A DNA stretch of 64,000 nt from Actinopolyspora lacussalsi. Lineage in GTDB: Bacteria; Actinomycetota; Actinomycetes; Mycobacteriales; Pseudonocardiaceae. Below are positions 21,927 to 30,264 of this stretch, piece by piece. Location: contig JAURUC010000001.1 in assembly GCA_030803735.1 (NCBI GenBank), positions 2,055,501 to 2,119,500 on the forward strand. The letters are read 5' to 3'. Every line of letters begins with the position of its first letter. Within the stretch, counting starts at the first letter, position 1. A program made the translations under genes and the position numbers. The notes beneath the pieces are model-generated. The model was not told the origin of the DNA and did not search any database. It saw only the letters and a program-made list of their open reading frames with translations.

Positions 21927-22083
21927 GATTCGGGCCTCTCCCTTGTCGCTCGCTCTCCTACTTCCACCGTCCGGGCTCCCCGTCCGTCCCGGTGGTTTCT
22001 CACGCTGCGAGTTATCGCCCGAACGGGCGCCCCGCTCGCGTTCCGCACCGCCCTTTCGGCGGCGCGCCGCCCCCTTGCCCGGT

Positions 22084-22626
22084 TTAGGCATTCGCACTCG
22101 CCTCGTCCTGTTGACCGGCGGATTCGTTCTCCTCGCCGTCCGCGGGGGTCTCCCCGGCTCCGGAGTTCTCCGGATCCGGCCCCTCCGCCCTGCGCAGTTC
22201 GGCTATCTCACGTTCAAAGTCCTCCACCGAGGTGAACGAACGATAGACACTGGCGAACCGCAGGTAGGCGACCTCGTCCAACTCACGCAGCGGGCCGAGG
22301 ATCCCCAGCCCCACCTCGTGGCTGGGCACCTCCGGAACACCGAGCGACCTGATCGTCTCCTCGACTCGATGGGCGAGCTGCTGCAGGTCGTCCTCCGCCA
22401 CAGGGCGCCCCTGACACGCGCGGCGAACCCCACGCACGACCTTGTCCCTGCTGAAGGGCTCGGTCACCCCCGAACGTTTCACCACCGTGAGCACCAGCTC
22501 CTCGACAGTGGTGAACCTGCGTCCACAGCCCGCACACGACCGCCTGCGCCGGATCGACTGCCCTTCCTCCACCTCACGGGAGTCGACGACACGCGAATCG
22601 TCACCTCGACAGAACGGACAGCGCAA
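22084..22626 (-). CDS. nrdR: Transcriptional repressor NrdR
   Basis: The 180-residue protein has the N-terminal zinc ribbon (CPFC ... CAGC, with [22 protein letters not shown] and [15 protein letters not shown]) and the ATP-cone ([24 protein letters not shown]). With bound dATP/ATP it represses ribonucleotide reductase genes. The family start LRCPFC is reached with TTG 22626, about 11 bases after GAGGGG; no ATG or GTG is available there in frame. The C-terminal tail after residue 150 is long, acidic and low in complexity. A tandem NrdR-box pair lies upstream, implying autoregulation of nrdR-nrdJ. Confidence 0.93.
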   Translation of the reverse strand: MRCPFCRGDDSRVVDSREVEEGQSIRRRRSCAGCGRRFTTVEELVLTVVKRSGVTEPFSRDKVVRGVRRACQGRPVAEDDLQQLAHRVEETIRSLGVPEVPSHEVGLGILGPLRELDEVAYLRFASVYRSFTSVEDFEREIAELRRAEGPDPENSGAGETPADGEENESAGQQDEASANA

Positions 22627-22743
22627 TCGCCAGTCATCCCCTCGACACAGCCCAATGGTCCAAGGGCGCGCACGACGCGACGCCCGGTACCTCGCGGACG
22701 GTTGACACCGCTGGGGGTGAGCAGCCGTCGACAAGACGGCCAC

Positions 22744-22791
22744 ACCCAAGCTATGGATTAATCACAACGATGCAACTACTAGATGTTGTGG
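22744..22791 (-). promoter_or_regulatory. Tandem NrdR boxes and promoter of nrdR-nrdJ
   Basis: Two palindrome-like 16-mers, ACCCAAGCTATGGATT at 22744-22759 and CTACTAGATGTTGTGG at 22776-22791, have centres exactly 32 bp apart, three helical turns. Known NrdR operators occur as such pairs about 31-32 bp apart with an ACAC-W-A-T-A-like core. On the minus strand TTGCAT and TAGCTT, 16 bases apart, could form the promoter between them. Confidence 0.65.
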
Positions 22792-22922
22792 TTGAGCCTA
22801 ATCCTGGCCCGAATCATAAGCAACTCGGGAAGCAGGATGTCGACCACCCCCCGGACAGCGATCACAACGCCGCTCCGGCTGCTCGGGGACGGACGCCGCC
22901 ACGGAGCACGCCGGCTCCCGCC

Positions 22923-23291
22923 TCACCCGAGCGAAAGCGCCACTCCCACGAGCAAGACGAACGCACCCGCCCCCAGGGCCGCCGCGACGAGCAAGGCGAT
23001 CTCGACGACAGGCGAGCGCGGCGGACCGGAGAGCGACTCACCACCGGGCGCGCCGCCCCGGCACCCGACAACGGAGCACGACGCTTCGAAGCGGGCAACC
23101 GAGCATCGCGAGTCACCACGACAACTCTCGTGGCCGCTTGGCGGCCCAGTACTCGACGCGCGCGGGCCCGCGGGAGCGCGCGAGGACGCAGCGGCAAGAT
23201 ACCGCGCCCCGCGATCATAAGCAGCGCGGCGTCCCACCACCGTCCGGCACTCGCGGTCCTCGAGCCTCCTGGCAACACGAAACACCGGCAT
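22923..23291 (-). pseudogene. Truncated ChiZ/Rv2719c-like SOS membrane protein (no LysM domain)
   Basis: In mycobacteria the gene between nrdR and lexA, divergent from lexA, is chiZ (Rv2719c), an SOS-induced membrane protein with a LysM domain. Here the ORF in that place starts ATG 23291 with GGGGAG five bases upstream and encodes 122 residues, ending in a transmembrane helix (VEIALLVAAALGAGAFVLLV) directly at the stop. The LysM part that should follow is not found in any frame. The Cys/Gly-rich middle suggests frameshifts; another frame reads a more normal basic linker. A perfect LexA box lies 118 bp upstream. A small intact membrane protein remains an alternative. Confidence 0.45.
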
Positions 23292-23408
23292 CGCGACTCC
23301 CCGTACGAATCTTCGGTATCCACGGCCCGGCACAGGAGCCCCATCACCGGGAACCGCACGCCTTCCCCGCTGGGACGACCGACCCGTCCGCAACACATCC
23401 GAGCGCGA

Positions 23409-23424
23409 TCGAACACGAGTTCGA
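23409..23424. promoter_or_regulatory. LexA (SOS) box, perfect palindrome
   Basis: TCGAACACGAGTTCGA fits the actinobacterial LexA operator CGAAC-N4-GTTCG exactly. It lies between the divergent chiZ-like ORF and lexA, 118 bp from the former and about 330 bp from the latter, so it most likely served the former. A further TCGAAC half-site follows at 23425-23430. Confidence 0.85.
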
Positions 23425-23654
23425 TCGAACTGCTGTACGAACGGTCTAGCACCAAATCGGTCCGAGCGCGAGAGGTTCACCGTGATCGACACCGGCGGGC
23501 CCGCTCGCCTCCGGCAACAGCGAGAGCTGGAGGGCTGGGACGCCCTCGCGCGCCTCGGCCACACCTGACGGCTCCATCCACCCGCACGTGGTCGCGGCGG
23601 CCGAGGAACCGCCCGATCGACCGCGTTTTCGAGGCGAGAACACGACGAATTCAC

Positions 23655-23695
23655 TCGAACTAGTGTTTGATCCGAGTCCGCGCGCCGTCTAATCT
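23655..23695 (+). promoter_or_regulatory. lexA promoter with overlapping LexA box
   Basis: TCGAACTAGTGTTTGA (23655-23670) is a LexA operator with one deviation. It overlaps a -35 TTGATC at 23667-23672, followed after exactly 17 bases by the -10 TAATCT at 23690-23695. LexA bound here would block its own promoter. Transcription should start near 23702. Confidence 0.85.
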
Positions 23696-23740
23696 GGAGA
23701 TGTGCGTGCACGCGCGAGCGGCGATGAACAGGAGGGCGTG

Positions 23741-24472
23741 GTGGACGGCTACGCTTCCGACCGGTTCGACGGCGGGACGTCCGGCGAAGCCGACACGACA
23801 CCCCGGGCGACCGACTCCGAGAACAACGGCGAGACCGCCTCGGAGCCGAACGACGAGCTCACTTCGCGCCAGCGAAGCGTGCTGGACACGATCCGACAGT
23901 GGATGCGGGACTACGGCTATCCGCCCAGTGTGCGCGAGATCGGCGACACCGTGGGGTTGACGTCCACTTCCTCGGTGGCATACCAGCTGCGTGTACTCGA
24001 AGGACGCGGGTACCTGAAGCGTGATCCGCATCGCCCCCGCACGGTCGGCGTGGTCACCAATGACGACTCGGAATCCCCGACTTTCCCCGACGGATCGAAC
24101 CCCGCTTACGTGCCGGTGGTGGGACGTATCGCGGCGGGCGAGCCCATCCTCGCCGAGCAGTCCGTGGACGAGGTGTTCCCGCTGCCGCGGGAGGTCGTCG
24201 GAGAGGGTTCCCTGTTCCTGCTGAGCGTGGTGGGCGACTCCATGGTGGACCTGGCCATCACGGATGGTGACTGGGTGGCGGTCCGGCAACAGCCCGACGC
24301 GGAGAACGGCGACGTCGTGGCCGCGATGCTCGACGGGGAAGCCACGGTGAAGACCTTCAAACGTACGGCGGAACACCTGTGGCTGATACCGCACAACGAC
24401 GAGTACGAGCCGATCATCGCCGATCAGGCCACCGTGCTCGGCAAGGTGGTCGCTGTGCTGCGCAAGATGTGA
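23741..24472 (+). CDS. lexA: SOS-response repressor and self-cleaving protease LexA
   Basis: The 243-residue protein has an N-terminal winged helix ([20 protein letters not shown] ... [18 protein letters not shown]) and a C-terminal S24 peptidase domain. The Ala-Gly cleavage site lies at 132-133 (GRIAAGEPI), the catalytic Ser167 in VVGDSMVD and Lys204 in ATVKTFKR. RecA filaments trigger its self-cleavage. GTG 23741 was chosen because GGAGGG lies four bases upstream. An in-frame GTG at 23702 coincides with the predicted transcription start and could give a leaderless, 256-residue form. The 40 residues before the DNA-binding domain are acidic and variable, as in other actinobacteria. Confidence 0.95.
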   Translation: MDGYASDRFDGGTSGEADTTPRATDSENNGETASEPNDELTSRQRSVLDTIRQWMRDYGYPPSVREIGDTVGLTSTSSVAYQLRVLEGRGYLKRDPHRPRTVGVVTNDDSESPTFPDGSNPAYVPVVGRIAAGEPILAEQSVDEVFPLPREVVGEGSLFLLSVVGDSMVDLAITDGDWVAVRQQPDAENGDVVAAMLDGEATVKTFKRTAEHLWLIPHNDEYEPIIADQATVLGKVVAVLRKM

Positions 24473-25616
24473 CTCTTCGGCGGAGAATCGTAGCGCCTGG
24501 CCCGGCCGTAGCGCTTCGACACGGAAGCCGTTTCATCGGGGCGGGAAAGCGACAACAGCGCTGGCTCAAGTACCCGCTGTCGGACCAGTTGACGAGTTCC
24601 GCTCGTATTTCCCGGGGCGCTCGTATTTCCCGGGGCGCTCGGATTTCCCGACTCAAGGTGCAGCGGCCCCATCCGTAGCAGCCCCATCCGTAATGCCCCT
24701 GCCCGCGACAATGCCCCTGCCCGCGACAGCGGGCACCACTACTTCCTCCGCTCGAATCACCCGAGCCCTACCTCCGTCTCCCGGGAGACGCCGTTCCCGC
24801 GGGCCCGCCACGAACTTCGGCAGTAGGACGAGATCCCGGCTCCGCCATTCCCCAGGGACGCGGACGAACATCCCCCGCGAGTGACCATCGCGGAACGGCC
24901 TGTTCGACGAGGGCGGTCCGTACTCTCCGTTCGAATCTCCCCTCCGCTCGGATGTCCTCCTCCGTTCCACCGCCCCTACGGCGACAAAAACCGACCATTT
25001 ACCCTCTTAGTTGCCAAGCTGTTCGACCCCCGAACACATGACGATCGGCTCACCCCGCAAGCCACGACCAACATCGGGACCATCAGGTAAAACTCGGAAA
25101 AACTCCCAGTTCCAGCGCGAACACCCAGCTGTCTCATGGCCTCCGAAAACGACATACTGTCATCGATACCCAACACGAAGAGTAACTCGGACCACGATAT
25201 ATCCGCTTTGACAAAACGGGACAGTTGGTTTTTTAATGTCGGAGCAAGGTTCGACCGGACTTCGCGAGCGGCACGACGGAGGAGGAGCGCCCTTCGAACA
25301 CTTCGCACGACTCGAACCGTCCGGGGATCACGCGCGGGCCCGGCCGTCTCGCGCGGCGACCGTGCCCGCGACGACCACACGGAATACCGGGATCGCGACC
25401 GACGAACCGAATCGGGTCCGAACGCGAAAACGGTGCTCCCCGACTGGCAACGAACGGAATTCGTCAGGCACCACGAACACCTGACGCAGCAGCGAATGAC
25501 AGTACTCGAACCCGACGTTCGACGAATACAGCTGATCGAAGTGCCGGGGTGGCCCCCACAGCCACTCGTCATGACACCAGCTTCGACTTAACGAGCGATA
25601 CGCAAGGAGGTTCGCC
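24473..25616. other. 1.14-kb gene-poor gap after lexA with tandem repeats and an AT-richer stretch
   Basis: No gene is firmly supported. The left part holds four short tandem arrays (24601-24728, separate entry). From about 25005 to 25250 the sequence is clearly AT-richer than its surroundings. There a minus-strand frame ending at 24976 reads a plausible-looking stretch (LLFVLGIDDSMSFSEAMRQL), possibly starting near 25160, preceded by GATATAT as a -10-like sequence. It matches nothing I know and may be a gene remnant. The last 350 bp show only shadow frames. MFS transcription presumably starts near the right end. Confidence 0.5.
24601..24728. repeat. Four adjoining short tandem arrays
   Basis: Three units of GCTCGTATTTCCCGGGGC-type (18 bp; starts 24601, 24619, 24637, the last diverged) are followed by two 15-bp units (GCGGCCCCATCCGTA and GCAGCCCCATCCGTA; 24663, 24678). 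Then come two identical 18-bp units, ATGCCCCTGCCCGCGACA (24693, 24711). The arrays differ in sequence but abut one another, 128 bp after lexA. Confidence 0.85.
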
Positions 25617-26822
25617 GTGTCCCACCGGATACCGCCCTGGTTGCTGGTGCTGTTTGCGGCGCTGCTGGCAACGGGCACCGACGAGTTCGTCATCGCGGGG
25701 GTTCTCCCCGAAGTGGCCGAAAGCCTGGATGTCACCGTGAGTGTGGCCGGGCAACTGGTGACCGCTTTCGCAGTGGTCTACGCCCTGGGAGCACCCACGC
25801 TGGCCGTCGTGCTCGACAGGCTGCCGCGACGACTCGTCCTGGGCGGAGGGCTCGCGGTCTTCACGGTGGCCAACGCTGCCGCCGCTCTCGCGCCCGAGTA
25901 CTGGACGCTGATGGCTTCTCGCATCGTCGCCGCGCTGGCAGCGGCGAGCGTCACCTCGGCCGCTTTCGCCACAGCGGCTTCCGGCGCACCCGAAGGTCGA
26001 CAGGGCAGTTATCTGTCCGTGGTCACCGCGGGGATGACCGTGGCACTTTTCACCGGTGTTCCGCTGGGAACGCTACTCGGCGGGCTCTACGGGTGGCGCG
26101 CCACGTTCTGGCTCATCGCGGCCGTGGGAGCACTCTCGGCGCTCGGTGTTTTCGCCACCGCTCCCAGGATCGCGGGCAGTCCCGCCGCACCGCTGGCCGA
26201 ACGGCTCAGTCCACTGCGCAGCCTACCGGTGGCACGGCTGGTGACCGTGACGTTCTTGTGCGGAACAGGCGGTCTGATGTTCTACAACTACATCGGTCCG
26301 TTCACCACCGCGACAGTGGGTGGCGGTGCTGATCTGCGCGCGGGAATGTTGCTCATCGTGGGACTGCTCGGTCTCGTGGGAGCGCTGTTCGGTGGCAGGG
26401 TCAGTGACGCCCTCGGCCCCCACCGCACGCTGAAACTGGTGGTCGGAGGCCACCTGGCCGCGCTGCTCCTGGCCGGGCTGTTCGGCGTCTCCGGCGTGAC
26501 GAGCGCGATTGTGCTGGGAATCCTGGTGGCACTGTGGTCCACTTTCGCCTGGAGTCTCAACCCGCCCATGCAGGGAAGTGTGCTCGCGGCGGCGCCACAG
26601 GCCGGCATGACGGCGATGGCTCTGAACATATCGGGGCTGTACCTGGGTACCGGTGTGGGCGGCGCCATCGGTGGTGTCGTCGTCGGCACCCTGGGAGCCA
26701 GCTACGTTCCCTTCGTAGGGGCGGCACTGATGCTCGTCGCCTTCTCGTTGACACCACGAGTGCGGCAGCACGCAGCCGCGACACCGACGGAAGAAGCGGG
26801 ATACAGGACCCCGGTCAGCTGA
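25617..26822 (+). CDS. MFS transporter, DHA1 (AraJ/chloramphenicol-efflux-like) family
   Basis: The 401-residue protein has twelve hydrophobic segments. The first contains TDEFVIAGVLPEVAESLDV, the typical DHA1 start of AraJ, PbuE and Cml-like exporters. The inter-helix motif A (VLDRLPRRLVLGGG) and the motif C region (AGMTVALFTGVPLG) support proton-driven drug or metabolite efflux. The substrate is unknown. GTG 25617 follows AAGGAGG with ideal spacing. It stands alone beside a repeat-rich gap and a decayed gene, and is not part of the mycobacterial lexA-hflX order, so it may be an insertion. Confidence 0.9.
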   Translation: MSHRIPPWLLVLFAALLATGTDEFVIAGVLPEVAESLDVTVSVAGQLVTAFAVVYALGAPTLAVVLDRLPRRLVLGGGLAVFTVANAAAALAPEYWTLMASRIVAALAAASVTSAAFATAASGAPEGRQGSYLSVVTAGMTVALFTGVPLGTLLGGLYGWRATFWLIAAVGALSALGVFATAPRIAGSPAAPLAERLSPLRSLPVARLVTVTFLCGTGGLMFYNYIGPFTTATVGGGADLRAGMLLIVGLLGLVGALFGGRVSDALGPHRTLKLVVGGHLAALLLAGLFGVSGVTSAIVLGILVALWSTFAWSLNPPMQGSVLAAAPQAGMTAMALNISGLYLGTGVGGAIGGVVVGTLGASYVPFVGAALMLVAFSLTPRVRQHAAATPTEEAGYRTPVS

Positions 26823-26902
26823 GCGGCTGTAAACAGCGGTCATGGAAAGTCGGCTGATCTGGTGATCGCCGCTGTCACCATCAGTGGTGACGACTCCCCC
26901 GC

Positions 26903-27534
26903 TCAATCGGAACCGCTGGATGGCTGCCCAGATACCGGATCGCCCCTCACGACGAGCAGCAGCACGAGGACTGTTCCCCCGAGGCCGAGCAGGACGCGCC
27001 GCCCTGGCGGGGACCGCCACTCGGAGAGTGAGGTGGTGGGGGCCGCTGAAGTCGTGAGGAAGAGGTCTCCCGAGCCGGGGCGGGGACGGCACCCAGCGGG
27101 TTCTTGGTGACGAGGTGGACATTTCCCTCCCTGCCCAACAGCAGCGCCTCGGCGTCGTGCGGGCCATCCGGGCACTTCATCCGGTAGAGCTCGGTCGCGC
27201 CGGAGGGATCGATCACGTGCAGCGCCACAGTGTCCCTGCGCGAGCTGTTGTCCCCGGTGTCGGCCAGCCACAGCGTGCCGTCGGCCCGCCGTCCGAGATT
27301 CACCACGTCGTAGGTATCCGTCTCGACGGAGTGGAAGCGGACCACCGAGCAGTCAGACGAGTCGAGTTCGTAGACGCGCACCCGACTACCAGCGTCTCCC
27401 ACGGCGAACCAGTTCCGGTCCCCGACCGCCGGTCTCGACAACTCGGCGAGCCGCTCCTGCCCGGGCGTGCACCGAACCCGTGGCGCGGGTGGCGCACCGA
27501 TGCTCGGCTGCCCGGAGGCGTACCCACCGGTCAA
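26903..27534 (-). pseudogene. Decayed gene for a secreted beta-propeller-like protein
   Basis: From TTG 27534 one frame reads a coherent protein (RCTPGQERLAELSRPAVGDRN, YDVVNLGRRADGTLWLADTG, GPHDAEALLLGREGNVHLVTK) up to about 27080, then turns into low-complexity Pro/Ser and ends at 26947. A different frame ending at 26903 supplies what looks like the proper C-terminus: a linker and one transmembrane helix (VLLGLGGTVLVLLLVV). Intact relatives next to hflX, as I remember them, have some 300 or more residues with a propeller between these parts. Signal-peptide-like pieces are split among frames up to about 27592. Internal deletion plus frameshifts explains this best. Confidence 0.6.
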
Positions 27535-27587
27535 CGCGGAGCCGGCCGGCGGTCACCGGCAGTACGCGGCGACGCGCCGGGACCGGC

Positions 27588-29087
27588 TCATCCCGTCGTG
27601 GCGAACGGTTCGAGCGCGTTGGCCAGATCCGTCCGGACCTTGGCACGCACTCTGGTTCCCTCCGCGGTGTGCTCACGTGCGACGAGCTCACCCTCGGTGT
27701 GCACGCGGGAAACGAGCTCACCCCTGGTGTAGGGCACCAGCGCGTCCACGTAGACATCCGGTTGGGGCATCCAGTCGGCGACAGCGCGCTTGAGCTCCTC
27801 GACTCCCGTTCCGGAACGGGCCGAGACGAAGATCGCCTCGGGAAGTAGCCTGCGTAGCTCGACGACCTTCGTGTTGTCCATGGCGTCGGCCTTGTTCACC
27901 ACGACCAGCTCCGGTGGGACCGTACCGCCCTGCTCGGCACTGATCTCGGTGACGACCTCACGCACCGCGCTGACCTGCTCCTGTGGCGCGGGATCGGTGC
28001 CGTCCACCACGTGCAACAGCAGATCAGCCCTGGTTACCTCTTCCAGCGTGGAACGGAACGCCTCGACCAGTTGGTGCGGCAGGTGCCGCACGAACCCCAC
28101 GGTGTCGCTGAGGGTGTAGGGCCTGCCGTCCGGCGTACGGGCACTGCGGGTGGCCGGATCGAGCGTCGCGAACAGCGAGTCCTCCACCAGCAGCCCGTTG
28201 CCCGTGAGTGCGTTGAGCAGACTGGACTTGCCCGCGTTGGTGTAACCCGCGATGGTCACCCCGGGAACGGCGTTGGCGACACGGCGCGAGCGCTTGGTCT
28301 CACGGATGGTGCTCATCGAGGCGAGCTCCTTGCGGAGCTTGCTGATGCGCTTGTGGATCCGCCGACGGTCCGTCTCCATCTTGGTCTCACCGGGACCACG
28401 GGTACCCACACCACCGTTGCCGCCACCGGCGCGCCCACCGGCCTGCCGGGACATCTTGTCACCCCAACCACGCAGCCGTGGCAGGTAGTACTGCAACTGG
28501 GCGAGCTCGACCTGGGCCTTGCCCTCCTTGGAACTGGCGTGCTGGGCGAAGATGTCCAGGATCAGGGCCGTGCGGTCCACGACCTTGATCTTGAGTTTCT
28601 CCTCCAGCTGCCTGAGCTGACCCGGTGCGAGCTCACCGTCGCAGATGACGGTGTCGGCTCCGGCCGCCAGTGCCATGTCCCGCAGTTCGCGCACCTTGCC
28701 CGGGCCGACGTAGGTCGCGGGGTCCGGGCGGTCCCTGCGTTGGACCACACCGTCCAGCACTTCCGAGCCTGCGGTTTCGGCCAGTCTGCCGAGTTCGGCG
28801 AGTGAACTCTCCGCCTGTACGGCGGTACCTTCCGTCCATACGCCGACCAGTACGACCCGTTCGAGTCGCAACTGGCGGTACTCGACCTCGGTAATGTCGG
28901 ACAGCTCGGTGGAAAGACCGGAAACGCGGCGCAGCGAAGCACGCTCCGCGCGCTCCATCTCGCCGATGGAGGGCTCCCGGGAGTCCGTGCTCAGGTGTTC
29001 ACCGGCCGTCCGTACGTCAGCGCCGTCCGCGCCGGTGTTCCACTCGGCCGCTTCGGGGCGCTCATCGGTGTGATAACGGCTTCTCAA
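27588..29087 (-). CDS. hflX: Ribosome-associated GTPase HflX
   Basis: The 499-residue GTPase has the HflX N-terminal domain (VLVGVWTEG ... DPATYVGPGKVRELRDMALA), the coiled-coil with GPGETKMETDRRRIHKRISKL, and the G domain: G1 GYTNAGKSS near 285, G3 DTVGFVRHLP and G4 NKAD. HflX splits stalled or stressed 70S ribosomes; in mycobacteria it contributes to macrolide tolerance. TTG 29087 was chosen because AAGGA lies at proper distance and no better start precedes the conserved region. The last 45 residues contain an HTEGELVAREHTAEG-type extension. Its place before dapF and miaA matches mycobacteria. Confidence 0.94.
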   Translation of the reverse strand: MRSRYHTDERPEAAEWNTGADGADVRTAGEHLSTDSREPSIGEMERAERASLRRVSGLSTELSDITEVEYRQLRLERVVLVGVWTEGTAVQAESSLAELGRLAETAGSEVLDGVVQRRDRPDPATYVGPGKVRELRDMALAAGADTVICDGELAPGQLRQLEEKLKIKVVDRTALILDIFAQHASSKEGKAQVELAQLQYYLPRLRGWGDKMSRQAGGRAGGGNGGVGTRGPGETKMETDRRRIHKRISKLRKELASMSTIRETKRSRRVANAVPGVTIAGYTNAGKSSLLNALTGNGLLVEDSLFATLDPATRSARTPDGRPYTLSDTVGFVRHLPHQLVEAFRSTLEEVTRADLLLHVVDGTDPAPQEQVSAVREVVTEISAEQGGTVPPELVVVNKADAMDNTKVVELRRLLPEAIFVSARSGTGVEELKRAVADWMPQPDVYVDALVPYTRGELVSRVHTEGELVAREHTAEGTRVRAKVRTDLANALEPFATTG

Positions 29088-29293
29088 GTAATCCTTACTC
29101 AGTCACTAGTGGGGTATCCGGTTGTGGCCCGACCGCTCCGAACGAACCGCGGCTGGGCAAGGCCCACGGCGAAACCGCGGGCGGCCCTGACCCGGTCGGC
29201 CCCGCTCTCGGGAGGCGCCACTCGGGGTCGCCCCTCGGGGGTGGTCGGTTCGGTCCTGCCACCCTGTATTATGGCACGACCGTCCACTGGTTT

Positions 29294-30178
29294 TCACCGG
29301 TTCGTACCCGAAGTGACCAGTACGGGCTCGCCGATACGCCGCCACCAGTCGGCGTCGAGCTCACCCCGGGCGAGGAGTTCCGCCGGCCCGGTCAGCGTAG
29401 TGGTCTCCGGAGTGACCTCGACCTCCACCGTTCCCCCCGGAACGTGCACCAGACGGACACCGTTCTCACCGCCGTCGGCGCGCAGCGCGGCCACGGCGGC
29501 GGCTACGGTCCCGGTGCCACACGAACGGGTTTCACCAACGCCTCGCTCGTACACCCGCATCCGCAGCTCCCGCTCGTCGAGCGGCTCCACCAGTTCGATG
29601 TTCACGCCGTGGGGGAACAGCTCCGGGTCGTAACCGGGCTGTACCGACAGGTCGAGGTCACCGATTCCGGACGTGACGCAGACCAGGTGCGGATTGCCCA
29701 GGTCCACCGCCAGCGCGGACATCGCGTAACCCGCGACGGTGACGCTGGAGTGCCCGGTGACGGCAGCACCGCCCATGTCAACGGTCACGCGTCCGTCCTC
29801 GCCGACGAGGACTCCACGCAGCCCCGCACGCGTGCCCACCGGAACGTTCCCCGACGCGGCGAGCCCCGATTCGAGCAGGTAACGCGCGAAGACGCGCACC
29901 CCGTTGCCGCACATCTCGGCCACGGAACCATCGGCGTTGCGGTAGTCCATGAACCACGCGTCGGTGGGGACGTCGGAGGGGAGTTCCTCGCCCAGCAGAC
30001 CGCCCGGAACGACCCGCAGCACGCCGTCGGCGCCCAGGCCGATCCTGCGGTCGCACAACGCGCGTACCCGTGCCGCCGTCAGGTCGAGTTCGCCCCGGGG
30101 GTCGGGCAACACGACGAAGTCGTTCTCGGTTCCGTGCCCCTTGAGAAATTCCGGTCCCGCGTAAGACTGCACCGCCAC
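29294..30178 (-). CDS. dapF: Diaminopimelate epimerase
   Basis: The 294-residue, cofactor-independent racemase converts LL- to meso-diaminopimelate for peptidoglycan and lysine. Both catalytic cysteines are present: Cys90 in AEMCGNGVR and Cys220 in GETRSCGTGT. Length is normal. GTG 30178 lacks a clear ribosome-binding site; an in-frame GTG at 30172 is an alternative. It lies 86 bp after miaA on the same strand and 206 bp before hflX. Confidence 0.95.
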   Translation of the reverse strand: MAVQSYAGPEFLKGHGTENDFVVLPDPRGELDLTAARVRALCDRRIGLGADGVLRVVPGGLLGEELPSDVPTDAWFMDYRNADGSVAEMCGNGVRVFARYLLESGLAASGNVPVGTRAGLRGVLVGEDGRVTVDMGGAAVTGHSSVTVAGYAMSALAVDLGNPHLVCVTSGIGDLDLSVQPGYDPELFPHGVNIELVEPLDERELRMRVYERGVGETRSCGTGTVAAAVAALRADGGENGVRLVHVPGGTVEVEVTPETTTLTGPAELLARGELDADWWRRIGEPVLVTSGTNR

Positions 30179-30264
30179 AGTCTAGCCGCCGGGTACGCAC
30201 CCATCCGGGACACACCGCGGAATCCGAACCTCGTTCGTCGGCGAAACGGCACGCCAACGGTCAC

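Noticed and set aside
21927..22083. Cobalamin riboswitch before nrdJ
   Set aside because: The 157-bp gap shows no B12-box-like conserved core, and nrdR-nrdJ already has NrdR boxes.
22923..23801. Single 292-residue minus-strand gene covering the lexA promoter
   Set aside because: It would run antisense across the lexA start and operator; the ribosome-binding site at 23291 and loss of coding character upstream favour the short ORF.
24601..24728. CRISPR-like array
   Set aside because: Units are directly adjacent without spacers and differ between arrays; no cas genes are present.
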